Origin: Rhodoligotrophos sp. CJ14
Lineage (GTDB): Bacteria; Pseudomonadota; Alphaproteobacteria; Rhizobiales; Im1
Assembly: GCF_038811545.1 (NCBI RefSeq)
Contig: NZ_CP133319.1
Span: forward strand, 2,261,516-2,325,515
Direction of reading: 5' to 3'
DNA: 64,000 nt
Shown: positions 40,131 to 48,724 of the stretch, piece by piece
How positions within the stretch are numbered: position 1 is the stretch's first letter
How the letters are laid out: every line of letters begins with the position of its first letter
Position numbers and translations under genes: made by a program
The notes under the pieces: model-generated
Told to the model about the DNA's origin: nothing
Seen by the model: the letters and a program-made list of their open reading frames with translations, nothing else
The model's database searches: none

Positions 40131-41035
40131 TCGTAATATCGGCCCAGTGTGAGCTGCCGGCCGTTCAGCCGGTGATAGTCGTGTCCAGACGCAAGATTGT
40201 TTACCAGGGAGAGCCGGGGGCGAACTCGCATATCGCGGTCAGGCAGATGTTCCCTGACGACGAGGCGATCCCCAGCGAGACCTTTCCCGATTGTTTCGCG
40301 GCATTGGCGGAAGGTCGCGCCGATCTGGCAATGATCCCGATCGACAACACGCTCGCGGGACGGGTCGCCGATATCCACCACCTGATGCCGGAATCGAACG
40401 TCTACATCGTGGGCGAGCACTTCCTCAGGGTGAACCATCAGCTACTCGCCATCCCCGGCGCTACCATCGAGACCCTCAAGACCGTCGCGAGCCATCCTCA
40501 TGCCTTGGGTCAGTGCCGCAAGTCGATCCGCGCCTTGGGCCTGACCCCGATCACGACCGCCGATACTGCCGGTGCCGCGCGCGAGGTCGCTGAGGCGCAA
40601 GACCCGACCAGGGCGGCGATCGCCACCAGCCTTGCGGCTGAGATCTATGGTTTGCAGGCATTGCGGACGGAATTCGAGGATGCCGCCCATAATACGACAC
40701 GCTTTGTGGTGCTCTCGGCAAGCCGCGAGGATGCTCGGCCGGAGGATGCTCCCGTCCTGACGACATTCATATTCAAAGTGAGAAACGTTCCGGCCGCCCT
40801 ATATAAGGCGCTCGGCGGCTTTGCCACCAATGGCGTCAACATGATCAAGCTTGAATCCTATGTGGATGAGGGCTTCAATGTCGCCCAGTTCTACGCCGAC
40901 ATCGTCGGCCATCCCGAGGACCGGAATGTCGCCTTCGCGCTTGAGGAGCTCGGGTTTTTCACCAATTACCTCCGCATCCTCGGCACGTATAAGGCAAGCC
41001 CCCTGCGCGAGCTCTGGAGCATGAACGGGCACTGA
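40127..41035 (+). CDS. pheA: Prephenate dehydratase
   Basis: About 285-302 residues. Converts prephenate to phenylpyruvate in phenylalanine synthesis. It has KIVYQGEPGANSHIA, the catalytic NTTRFVVLS (Thr-Arg-Phe) and a C-terminal ACT domain (KLESYVDEGF) that binds phenylalanine for feedback. Monofunctional: no chorismate mutase domain. The start is uncertain: TTG at 40127 overlapping the kdsB stop as TTGA, or GTG at 40172 or 40181, the last fitting homologue N-termini best; none has a good ribosome site. Confidence 0.92.
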   Translation: MIVISAQCELPAVQPVIVVSRRKIVYQGEPGANSHIAVRQMFPDDEAIPSETFPDCFAALAEGRADLAMIPIDNTLAGRVADIHHLMPESNVYIVGEHFLRVNHQLLAIPGATIETLKTVASHPHALGQCRKSIRALGLTPITTADTAGAAREVAEAQDPTRAAIATSLAAEIYGLQALRTEFEDAAHNTTRFVVLSASREDARPEDAPVLTTFIFKVRNVPAALYKALGGFATNGVNMIKLESYVDEGFNVAQFYADIVGHPEDRNVAFALEELGFFTNYLRILGTYKASPLRELWSMNGH

Positions 41036-41302
41036 GCGCAGGGCCACCGGCAGCTTTGGCCTGTTTCGTGCAAGCCCGGACCGCTGAAGGGAGGGCATCG
41101 CGTCTCACCCGGCGTTATTGCTGGAAACCGCCGCCGTCCTGGTGCAAGGTGAGGCCGACATGTTATTCCCGGGCTGGGCCTTCGCCATGCCTCTCCGGCT
41201 CATTATGTGAGGTGGAGCACGCTGCCCGAAGGGTGCAGATCAAATCTGCCCAGTTGTGCCTCTGCTCAAGGCATGAGGTTCAGGGAACACGAGGAGACGA
41301 TC

Positions 41303-41542
41303 ATGGGTACGATGAGCGCGTGGCATTGGATCATTGTGGGATTGGTCATCATCCTGCTGTTCGGACGCGGTAAGGTTTCCGAGCTGATGGGCGATGTTGC
41401 CAAGGGCATCAAGAGCTTCAAGAAGGGAATGGCCGAGGATCCGGACGAGAAGCCGGCAGACCCGGCGGGCCGCCTCGAGCACAGCGCAGCCGAACGCGCA
41501 GCGATGCCGAGCGACGGCGTCAAGTCGACGGCGCGCGACTGA
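41303..41542 (+). CDS. tatA: Twin-arginine translocase subunit TatA, solitary copy
   Basis: 79 residues: a short N-terminus, one transmembrane helix ([16 protein letters not shown]), the hinge [12 protein letters not shown] and an amphipathic helix ([12 protein letters not shown]), then a disordered acidic tail. TatA oligomers form the translocating element for folded Tat substrates. A GAGGAG site precedes the ATG at 41303. tatB and tatC are not adjacent, although they normally follow tatA in Rhizobiales. The 267 bases upstream to pheA hold no other gene. Confidence 0.9.
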   Translation: MGTMSAWHWIIVGLVIILLFGRGKVSELMGDVAKGIKSFKKGMAEDPDEKPADPAGRLEHSAAERAAMPSDGVKSTARD

Positions 41543-41732
41543 GCCGTTGCCGATGAGGCAGGACGCGAGCATGCCGTCGGCCGGGATCGTCCCGCGGCAG
41601 CTCTCTTGCCCGCACACTGAGCTTCCGAATACGCTTGGTCTGATCTCGCGCTGGACGGCCCGCTCCGATGGCGGTACGGGCCGGCACGCCAGATCAGCTC
41701 CCTGTCCCTTCTAAGCGGGTACGGCACGCGGC

Positions 41733-42314
41733 ATGATGCGCAGGCTATACGACCGCATGCTCGCCCTCGCGGAGGGGCCGCATGCGATGTGGGCTCTTGC
41801 CCTGGTCTCCTTCACCGAAGCCTCATTCTTTCCAGTGCCGCCCGATCCGGTGCTGGCGGCGATTGTCCTGTCGCGGCCCGAGCGGGCGTGGCTGGCAGCC
41901 TTTGTCTGCACCGCGGCCTCGGTACTCGGTGCCCTGTTCGGCTACCTCATCGGCTATGTTCTCTATGATTTGGTCGGGCGCCCGATCATCGAATTCTACG
42001 GCATTCAGGCCGCCTTTGATGCGTTCCGGAGCAATATCCAGGAATGGGGTGGCTGGATCATTCTGGCCAAGGGTCTAACCCCGATCCCCTTCAAGCTCGT
42101 CACCATTGCCAGCGGCGTTGCCCAGCTCGGCCTGGTCGTGTTCATTGTGGCCTGCCTGATCACCCGGGGCCTCCGCTTCTATATCGTTGCCCTGCTGTTC
42201 CAGCGGTTTGGTCCCGCCGCGCGGCAGCTGATCGACAACAACTTCAACATCGTCATGATCAGCGGGGTGGCCGCCGTGGTGCTCGGTTTCGTGGCCATCG
42301 CCTATCTCGGTTGA
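41733..42314 (+). CDS. YqaA-type VTT (DedA/SNARE-associated) membrane protein
   Basis: 193 residues, about five hydrophobic segments. The family motif region FTEASFFPVPPDPVLAAIVL and the GGWIILAKGLTPIPFKLVTIASG stretch belong to the VTT domain shared with DedA proteins and eukaryotic VMP1/TMEM41B lipid scramblases. DedA-type proteins move lipid carriers across the bilayer; the YqaA branch is not characterised in detail. Confidence 0.87.
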   Translation: MMRRLYDRMLALAEGPHAMWALALVSFTEASFFPVPPDPVLAAIVLSRPERAWLAAFVCTAASVLGALFGYLIGYVLYDLVGRPIIEFYGIQAAFDAFRSNIQEWGGWIILAKGLTPIPFKLVTIASGVAQLGLVVFIVACLITRGLRFYIVALLFQRFGPAARQLIDNNFNIVMISGVAAVVLGFVAIAYLG

Positions 42315-42409
42315 ACCATTGTCGCGGTAACGGAGTTTCGAAAGACGGCTGGCACGATTGTGTCTGGCGCCTGTCACGCGCCGTCGATCACAGCCCACGG
42401 AGAACGAGC

Positions 42410-42604
42410 ATGTTTGACCGCCTGCAAGCAGAACTATCCATGCTGCTGACGCAGATGGAAAACCAGCCGGAGGATCGCCATGAGCTCTATCTCTCCCTTC
42501 GGGAGAAACTCGGCGAAATGCGGGCCTATGGCATGCCCATTCCCGATGACATTCTTGAACTTGAGCAACAGTTGGACTCAGAATTTTCGGAAACGAAAAT
42601 TTGA
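42410..42604 (+). CDS. Small conserved helical protein
   Basis: 64 residues: MFDRLQAELSMLLTQMEN followed by QPEDRHELYLSLREKLGEM and a helix DDILELEQQLDSEF. Highly charged, likely two helices. The ATG has GGAG ten bases upstream. It resembles short hypothetical proteins that are common in Rhizobiales; I know no function. It follows the YqaA-type gene by 95 bases. Confidence 0.7.
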   Translation: MFDRLQAELSMLLTQMENQPEDRHELYLSLREKLGEMRAYGMPIPDDILELEQQLDSEFSETKI

Positions 42605-42667
42605 CTGACACCGGCGTACAGACTGGGGCTAAGGAGTATTGCACGAAACGGGTGCTGAGGGTGCGAC

Positions 42668-43252
42668 ATGCTACGAGCTATCTGTACTGGGTTGGTTTGT
42701 GCGCTAATGATCACGGGGATGCTCTTCGCAAGTGAGGGCTATGCGCAGACGACCCGATTCAACTTCACCACCGAGAGCCGCGGCCTAGCGAGCAAGTACA
42801 AGCGTCAGGTTGTCGATTTCAACGGGTCCGAGGCTCCCGGAACAATCATCATCGATACACGCCAGCGTTTCCTCTACTTGGTGCTGCCGGGTGGACAAGC
42901 GCTTCGTTATGGTGTGGGCGTTGGCCGTGAGGGCTTTGCCTGGAATGGCGAGGCCGTCGTCGAGCGCAAGCAGGAATGGCCCCGTTGGTTCCCCCCGGCT
43001 GAGATGATCGCGCGCGATCCCAAGCTTGAGCCTTACCGGACGGGAATGGATGGCGGGCCCGAAAACCCGCTCGGCGCGCGTGCGCTTTATCTGTACAAGG
43101 ATGGCAAGGACACGCTGTTCCGTATTCACGGGACTTCCCAGCCTTGGAGCATCGGCCAGAACGTCTCCAGCGGTTGCATTCGCCTGCTGAACGAGGACAT
43201 TATCGACCTCTATGAGCGTGTTCCGATCGGAACCACCGTGGTCGTCCGCTGA
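42668..43252 (+). CDS. L,D-transpeptidase (YkuD domain)
   Basis: 194 residues with a signal peptide (cleavage near EGYAQ) and a YkuD catalytic domain. The catalytic motif HGTSQPWSIG...SSGCIRL gives the His and the nucleophile Cys near residue 170. These enzymes make 3-3 crosslinks in peptidoglycan or attach outer membrane proteins to it; no lipoprotein partner is adjacent. PRWFPPAEM is the conserved substrate-side segment seen in ErfK/YbiS-type members. Confidence 0.92.
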   Translation: MLRAICTGLVCALMITGMLFASEGYAQTTRFNFTTESRGLASKYKRQVVDFNGSEAPGTIIIDTRQRFLYLVLPGGQALRYGVGVGREGFAWNGEAVVERKQEWPRWFPPAEMIARDPKLEPYRTGMDGGPENPLGARALYLYKDGKDTLFRIHGTSQPWSIGQNVSSGCIRLLNEDIIDLYERVPIGTTVVVR

Positions 43253-43415
43253 ATGTCCTCGGGGTAGAAGCCCGACGGGAAGCTGTGAGCTCGAAGCAAT
43301 GCGTCGACATCAACGGCGCATTGCACGGAGCACTTCTTGACCCCTAAACCCGCGCTCCCTACCTTGGCGTCAACTCGCGGTGCGGACGTGCTGCGCCCAA
43401 AATCGAGGTACATCA

Positions 43416-43751
43416 ATGGCAACCAACAATTCCGCCACGGTCAAAGTCTCGGATTCCAGCTTTGACCAGGACGTTCTCAAGTCCTCTGCTCCGGTCGTCG
43501 TGGATTTCTGGGCAGAGTGGTGCGGCCCTTGCAAGATGATCGCGCCCTCTCTGGAAGAGATTGCGACCGAGCTTGGCGACAAGGTGAAGGTGGCCAAGAT
43601 CAATATCGACGAGAATCAGAGCACGCCGGCGAAATATGGCGTGCGCGGAATTCCGACCCTGATGCTCTTCAAGGACGGACAGGTCGCCTCGATCCAAGTC
43701 GGCGCCATGCCGAAGGGCAAGATCCTGGAGTGGATCCAGAAGTCGCTTTGA
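43416..43751 (+). CDS. trxA: Thioredoxin
   Basis: 111 residues, full thioredoxin fold with active site [10 protein letters not shown] and the cis-proline in [10 protein letters not shown]. Reduces protein disulfides using thioredoxin reductase. ATG at 43416 with a weak upstream site; the frame is open 12 codons further but the residues are not thioredoxin-like. A strong terminator follows. Confidence 0.95.
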   Translation: MATNNSATVKVSDSSFDQDVLKSSAPVVVDFWAEWCGPCKMIAPSLEEIATELGDKVKVAKINIDENQSTPAKYGVRGIPTLMLFKDGQVASIQVGAMPKGKILEWIQKSL

Positions 43752-43775
43752 GCGCTGACAGTTTCTGAACATTGA

Positions 43776-43815
43776 GGGCGAAGTCGGTACCGTACCGGCT
43801 TCGCCCTTTCTTCTT
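43776..43815 (+). terminator. Rho-independent terminator after trxA
   Basis: A 15-base-pair stem (43776-43790 with 43792-43806, one G-T pair) followed by TTTCTTCTT. It lies 25 bases past the trxA stop and just before the end of the convergent cupin gene. Confidence 0.85.
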
Positions 43816-43831
43816 CGATGAGCTGTTCTGG

Positions 43832-44317
43832 CTAATCGAGCTCCCGGATTCGACCGTCCAGAAAGGCGGCGATACGCGGATTTTGCCGCAGGGCTTCAAG
43901 CTCCTCAGGGGAAGGAAGCTGAGGCCTGTCTCGCTCGCTATTCACCATGCAGAGAAATCCAAACGGCTCATCGCCCGTGGCGCGGAACTGATGCCAGGTC
44001 CATGGCGGAATGGTCACGAGATCCCGTTCAGAGACCGCACGCACCTCATCGCCCACCAGACAATGCCCGCGCCCTCTGAAGATCATCACCCCGTGCACAT
44101 GCTCATGCCGCTCGAGCGTGGAATAGCCACCCGGCCCCATCTCGAAATACCGCATCTCGCAGGCAAGATGCGCATCCGTGATCAGCACCTGGCGTGTAAT
44201 GTCTTTGAAGGGCGCCGAGCCCTCCTCCTTGTACGCCAGGCGGTCGACACCTTCCCAACGATAGTCCTTGCGGGCTTCACGATGCACGGCAGATCCTCGA
44301 TTCTGATGGTCAGCCAT
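43832..44317 (-). CDS. Cupin protein, candidate methylthioxylulose-phosphate sulfurylase
   Basis: 161 residues, a single cupin barrel. Motif 1 is STLERHEHVHGVMIFRGRG with His71, His73 and His75 as possible metal ligands (the usual glutamate is absent), and motif 2 has His109 in TWHQF. The start overlaps the RuBisCO-like gene by eight bases, with GGGAG inside that gene. In Rhodospirillum rubrum a cupin encoded near the RuBisCO-like protein releases methanethiol from 1-methylthioxylulose 5-phosphate to give deoxyxylulose 5-phosphate. The coupling here and the length fit that enzyme, but activity is inferred from context. Confidence 0.7.
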   Translation of the reverse strand: MADHQNRGSAVHREARKDYRWEGVDRLAYKEEGSAPFKDITRQVLITDAHLACEMRYFEMGPGGYSTLERHEHVHGVMIFRGRGHCLVGDEVRAVSERDLVTIPPWTWHQFRATGDEPFGFLCMVNSERDRPQLPSPEELEALRQNPRIAAFLDGRIRELD

Positions 44318-45437
44318 ATCTGTGCTCCCGAACTGCCGCTGTGAAGGCCTCCGTTGCTGCTGTGAGCTTGGCCCCTGCGGAAAGCAGGCCGCCACCGATC
44401 AACAGCATCACGTCAGGCCCGTAGAAATTCAGCATTTCGGTCACCCGCTCCAGCACCATCCCCCCGGCCGGAACCGGAATCGCGGGCTTGAGGCCGGCCC
44501 TCTGACTGCCCTTTGTGCCCCCCCAAGATCCCCGCGCCCTATCCGCGATCCTAAGGCATGTCTCGGCGGAATAGCCGAACCGGCCGCCATGATTGGGGAA
44601 TATGATGCCATCGGCGCCGATCGCGCGAAACAGCCCGCCCAGCAGAAATTCGGGCGCGATCCTGGCGGCACCGCCGAGGCTGGGATGGGCCAGAATGGCC
44701 ATATCGGGATAATCTCGCTTGAGCCGAACACAGTTCGACAGGCCGGCGATCATTGGTGCCAGCATGACCGTATCGATGCCTGCCGCCCGCGCGATCTCCA
44801 TCTGCTGCCGCAAGCTGTCGAGATGCCCCGTCAGGCTCGGCACATACCGGGTGGGATGGCCGGTTTTCTCTGCTGCACTGCGGACGGCGTCCGCGCACGC
44901 TGGCACCCTCTCGGCAAAGGGGCTGAACCGCTGATCGGCGAGACCATGATCGTCCTTGATGAAATCGAGCCGGCCCAGCGCCAGCCGATAGGCCAGCTCG
45001 GCCAGTGCCTTTGCCGACAGCCCCTGCGGTTTGAGCGCCGAACAGGTCAGCGCCCACGGCCCTGCGCCTACGCGGGCGCGAAGCCCCTCGATCCCATGAT
45101 TTGGCCCGTCATATTGCGCAAGAAGCGTGTCGGGCAGAACCGCGTCGACCAATGCCACGTCTTCATGCAGAGAGCTGTTGCCGAACAGCATGTTGACGAG
45201 CTGACCGGGGTCATCGCCGACCGTTTCGACGCTGAGCCCTATACGCACCTCGAACAAACCATCGCCCAGTTCCGAGATGGTTTCGACCTGCCCCACAATC
45301 GTATCGAGAACATGCGGCGCCGCGATCGCAGCAACCGGCATCTCGACGCTCTGCTCTACAGCGATCTGTTGAGCGCGCTCCGCAATGGTCGTGCTGCTGC
45401 CGCGAATGCGATAAATCGCTTGAATTCTTGCCGTCAC
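44310..45437 (-). CDS. RuBisCO-like protein (form IV), candidate methylthioribulose-1-phosphate isomerase
   Basis: About 375 residues of the RuBisCO large-chain superfamily. Recognisable active-site segments: CSALKPQGLS (Lys136, the RuBisCO Lys175 position), FIKDDHGLAD (Lys161 to His164, where RuBisCO has KDDE), HPSLGG (His251) and GGRFGYS in place of the loop-6 lysine, then LLIGGG at the phosphate site. The Glu to His change and missing loop-6 Lys rule out CO2 fixation. Form IV proteins act in methylthioribulose phosphate isomerisation or in apionate breakdown; the overlapping cupin favours the first. I prefer GTG at 45437 (MTARIQAIYRI), with GTG 45485 possible. Divergent from the cyclase gene. 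Confidence 0.85.
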   Translation of the reverse strand: MTARIQAIYRIRGSSTTIAERAQQIAVEQSVEMPVAAIAAPHVLDTIVGQVETISELGDGLFEVRIGLSVETVGDDPGQLVNMLFGNSSLHEDVALVDAVLPDTLLAQYDGPNHGIEGLRARVGAGPWALTCSALKPQGLSAKALAELAYRLALGRLDFIKDDHGLADQRFSPFAERVPACADAVRSAAEKTGHPTRYVPSLTGHLDSLRQQMEIARAAGIDTVMLAPMIAGLSNCVRLKRDYPDMAILAHPSLGGAARIAPEFLLGGLFRAIGADGIIFPNHGGRFGYSAETCLRIADRARGSWGGTKGSQRAGLKPAIPVPAGGMVLERVTEMLNFYGPDVMLLIGGGLLSAGAKLTAATEAFTAAVREHRYG

Positions 45438-45560
45438 CGTAGTGGTCCCGCCCGAATTGAGTGTTATGTGTCGCCGTGAGGACACAGGCTTGCCGGAACT
45501 ATTTGCAGCCGTCAGGATCGTGCTCTACGGGATGATGCGCAGAAGGGCAATCTTGCAACG

Positions 45561-47213
45561 ATGGCTGCACCGAAAATCGTTCTGTTCGCCGGTCAGCGCG
45601 CCAATGACCGTGATACGCCCGGGCCCTTCCCGCCGGCCATCGAACCCGCCGTGCGCATCGCGATCAGAACCAAGCTCGAGTCTTACGGCAATCTGATCGG
45701 TTATGCCTCGGGCCAGGCCGGCGGCGATATCCTCTTCGGCGAGGAACTGCTCGATCTCGGCGGCATCCTGCACATTCATATCCCATGCGAGCGCGACGAC
45801 TTCATCAGCCAGTATGTCGCGCCCGCCGGCCAACCCTGGGTGGACCGTTTTCAGCGCCTCTGCGCGCGGGCTGCGAGTGTGAATGTCAATTGCGAGGAAC
45901 GGCTGCTGGGCGATCCAACGCTTATTCGTTTTAACAACCAGGTGCTGCAAGGCATGGCGCGCCTCGACGCCGAAGCGCGGGGGACCACGGCGCATCTCCT
46001 GCTCCTCTGGAGCCCGAGCGCCCCCGCCGAGCTCGGCAGTCCGGCCGACTTCATGGATCACTGGCCGGAATTCGACCGCCTGTCCATTATCGACCTCGAC
46101 GAACTCTCCGGGGCTGATGATGCCGTCCCTGAACCATACACTGAGGCATTCGCCGAACTCAGCACGAGCCCGCGCGCCATTCGCGCCATTCTGTTTGCCG
46201 ATATCGCGACCTATACGAACTTCCGTGACGACGAGATCCCGCTTCTCTTCGACCTCTTGAGCGAGGCGCAGCAGCAGGTCGAAACACTGACCAGGCCGCC
46301 GCTGCTGATCAATACATGGGGCGATGCGATCCACGCCGCCGCTGAAACGGCCCACGATCTTGCCGATTACGCTGCAGCCCTGTCGAATGCGGTCGCCGCG
46401 ATAGATCCCGCCCGCTATGGCCTTGCCCGATCACCACGCTTCCGCATTGCGCTTCACGCCGGGCCCGTTTTCGTCGGCATGCACCCGATGACCGGCCGCA
46501 GTATGATATTCGGCCACCATGTGAACCGCGCCGCGCGCATCGAGCCCGTAGCCGTCCCCGGTGAGATCTTCGCATCCCAGCATTTCGTCGCTTTGTTGCG
46601 CGCCGAGATGGACGAGCGCCTCTATGAGGCGGCGATGACCGGTGTCCCCTATTCGCCGCGCTATTCCGTGGAGTATCATGGCACTGTCGAACTTCCGAAG
46701 CAGTTCGGGCGGGAGGCGGTCTATCGGCTGATCGATCGGCACAAATCCGCCTCGCCGGAAGAGTTGGAAAGGCCGTCTGTGTCCGAGCAGTCCGTTCCGC
46801 CGAGCCTGCACGCGGTGATCCGCAATGATGTCGCCGAAATCGAGCCCTTGGCCTCGAAGGTGGACGAGTTCTGCGGCATGCATGGGATAAGCCCCGAGGT
46901 CGCCCATGCCGTCAATCTCTCGCTCGAAGAGCTGCTCACCAACACCATTCATTATGGCTATTCGGATAAGCAGGAGCACATGATCGAGGTGGGACTGACC
47001 CTGCAAGGCAGCAAGCTCCTTGTCCGTATCAGCGACGACGGCGAGCCCTATGACCCGCGGCAAACCCCCGAGCCCGACCTCGAATCGGACCTGGACGAGC
47101 GCCAGGTGGGAGGCCTTGGCGTCCATCTCGTCCGCCAATTGATGGATAAAATCGACTACAAGCGGCAAAAGGGCCGGAACCAGGTCGTGCTGACCAAATC
47201 GTTTGCCGCCTGA
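45561..47213 (+). CDS. Rossmann-like / class III nucleotide cyclase / RsbW-like ATPase fusion
   Basis: 550 residues with three parts. Residues 1-190 are a Rossmann-like sensor (IVLFAGQRAND, GYASGQAGGDILF) seen at the front of some bacterial cyclases. Residues 205-395 are a class III cyclase: metal aspartates Asp214 (FADIATYT) and Asp255 (WGDAIHA), transition-state Asn322 and Arg326 (VNRAARIE), but the purine-selecting Lys is Asn252, so substrate or activity is uncertain. Residues 408-550 are an RsbW-type HATPase with Asn461 in SLEELLTNTIHYGY and GGLGVHLVRQLMD. No transmembrane helix. The STAS gene follows after 53 bases, suggesting that it binds this ATPase domain. Confidence 0.87.
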   Translation: MAAPKIVLFAGQRANDRDTPGPFPPAIEPAVRIAIRTKLESYGNLIGYASGQAGGDILFGEELLDLGGILHIHIPCERDDFISQYVAPAGQPWVDRFQRLCARAASVNVNCEERLLGDPTLIRFNNQVLQGMARLDAEARGTTAHLLLLWSPSAPAELGSPADFMDHWPEFDRLSIIDLDELSGADDAVPEPYTEAFAELSTSPRAIRAILFADIATYTNFRDDEIPLLFDLLSEAQQQVETLTRPPLLINTWGDAIHAAAETAHDLADYAAALSNAVAAIDPARYGLARSPRFRIALHAGPVFVGMHPMTGRSMIFGHHVNRAARIEPVAVPGEIFASQHFVALLRAEMDERLYEAAMTGVPYSPRYSVEYHGTVELPKQFGREAVYRLIDRHKSASPEELERPSVSEQSVPPSLHAVIRNDVAEIEPLASKVDEFCGMHGISPEVAHAVNLSLEELLTNTIHYGYSDKQEHMIEVGLTLQGSKLLVRISDDGEPYDPRQTPEPDLESDLDERQVGGLGVHLVRQLMDKIDYKRQKGRNQVVLTKSFAA

Positions 47214-47266
47214 AAGGTACCCTATGTCCGCCGCCCGGTCCGCCAGTGAGGAGTGAGGATCCCGCA

Positions 47267-47602
47267 ATGGAAATAGATCGCGAACAGCGCGACGGCATCG
47301 ACGTCATCGCACCGGTGGGCCGCGTTGACAGCAATACGGCGCGCGACCTCGAATCAGCGCTGCTGCCCGCCTTCGATGGGGGCCGCAAGGTCATCGTCGA
47401 CTTCTCGCGTCTGACCTATATTTCCAGCGCCGGACTTCGCGTTCTTCTGCTCGCCGCCAAGCAGAGCAAAGCCAAGGCGGCCGACCTTGCTCTGGCGGGA
47501 ATGACGCCGCAGGTGCGAGAAGTGTTCACGATCAGTGGCTTTGCCAAGCTGTTCAGGATCTATCCTGATGCCAGCGCCGCCGTGTCAGACCTCAACGGGT
47601 GA
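47267..47602 (+). CDS. STAS-domain anti-sigma factor antagonist (RsbV-like)
   Basis: 111 residues, one STAS domain. The phosphorylation loop LTYISSAGLRVLL has the conserved serine pair. RsbV-like proteins bind RsbW-like kinases when unphosphorylated and are phosphorylated by them. It directly follows the fusion carrying an RsbW-like domain. The ATG at 47267 has GAGGAT upstream. The last 18 bases overlap the end of the convergent alr gene. Confidence 0.92.
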   Translation: MEIDREQRDGIDVIAPVGRVDSNTARDLESALLPAFDGGRKVIVDFSRLTYISSAGLRVLLLAAKQSKAKAADLALAGMTPQVREVFTISGFAKLFRIYPDASAAVSDLNG

Positions 47603-48721
47603 TCCGTCCCTGAGATAGGCCCGCCGGGTTCCCGCGCCGATCTGGGTGAGAAGCGCATTCGGCGCGCAGCCGATCCAGCCCGCCACTTTGTCCACGGTCT
47701 GCTTGCTGTCCAGGAACACCGCCCGCTCACCGGGCGCTGCCGCCCGTTCTGGGAGATCGGTCACATCGAGCATGGTCAGATTCATCGCAATGCCGCCGAC
47801 GATCGGAACCTCATTTCCCGCAACCCGCACGCGACACTCCCGGCCAAACCCTTGCGGTAATCCGTTGCCATAGCCAATCGCGGCAGTCGCAATCACCGAA
47901 GGCCGCTTGAGACAAGTTATGCCGCGATATCCGATGGTGGCGCCTTCCGCAGCGCGCGCAACCCGCAGAATGGGCGCCGTGAGGCGGTAGCAAGGCTCAA
48001 GCCCATCCTGCCATGTGGTCGAGGTCTGCACGCCGTAAAGCGCGCTGCCGACCCGGGCAATATCGAAATGCCAATCCGCCCCCATAAAGAGGCCTGACGA
48101 GGAGGCAAGGCTGATCGGGGCAGCAGGCAGATGGGCAAGCCAGCTCACCAGCCGTTTTCGCTGCGCCAGATTGCTTTCCGCATCCGGGAGATCGAAGGCC
48201 GCGAGATGCGAGACCCAGGCCTTGATCTCGAGGGAAGCGAGGCTGCCTCTATCCTCCGCAAGCCGGATGACATCCGCCTCATCGAGGCCGAGGCGTCCGA
48301 GCCCCGTGTCCAGCTGAATGGCGACCGCTAGCCTGCTTTCCGCCCTGCGCGCCGTGGCCGCACAGAGGGCGACTTCGCCGCGGCTCACCAGAACCGGTGT
48401 GATGCGGCCAGTCGCGAAATTAGCCGGATCCTCTCCCTGCAACCCATGCAAGGTGAAGATCTCCACTCGCGGCGCGATCTCCCTCACGGTCATCGCCTCT
48501 GCCAGATCGCGGACCCAGAAATGGGTGCACCCCTCCTGGAGAAGGGTCTTCACCACCGGCGAAAGCCCGAGCCCATAGCCGTCATTCTTCACGACCGCCG
48601 AGAGAGTGCGGCCCGAATAGCGTTGCGACATGGCCCGGTAATTGGCCGCGATCAGCCCGAGATCGACCTCCAGGACCGCTCCGGCCCGCCACGCATCTCT
48701 CGCATTGACCTCATGAGGCAT
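47585..48721 (-). CDS. alr: Alanine racemase
   Basis: 378 residues. PLP enzyme supplying D-alanine for peptidoglycan. The PLP lysine is in SAVVKNDGYGLG (usually VVKADAYGHG), and the second catalytic residue, Tyr, in GATIGYRGI; GGIAMNLTMLDVTDL and the C-terminal PNALLTQIG are conserved. The altered KNDGYG loop marks a divergent Alr branch. It overlaps the STAS gene tail to tail and follows the GNAT gene by three bases. Confidence 0.88.
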   Translation of the reverse strand: MPHEVNARDAWRAGAVLEVDLGLIAANYRAMSQRYSGRTLSAVVKNDGYGLGLSPVVKTLLQEGCTHFWVRDLAEAMTVREIAPRVEIFTLHGLQGEDPANFATGRITPVLVSRGEVALCAATARRAESRLAVAIQLDTGLGRLGLDEADVIRLAEDRGSLASLEIKAWVSHLAAFDLPDAESNLAQRKRLVSWLAHLPAAPISLASSSGLFMGADWHFDIARVGSALYGVQTSTTWQDGLEPCYRLTAPILRVARAAEGATIGYRGITCLKRPSVIATAAIGYGNGLPQGFGRECRVRVAGNEVPIVGGIAMNLTMLDVTDLPERAAAPGERAVFLDSKQTVDKVAGWIGCAPNALLTQIGAGTRRAYLRDGSPVEV

Positions 48722-48724
48722 GGC

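Noticed and set aside
44310-45437. A true carbon-fixing RuBisCO
   Set aside because: The metal-ligand Glu is His, the loop-6 lysine is absent, the protein is short, and no phosphoribulokinase is nearby.
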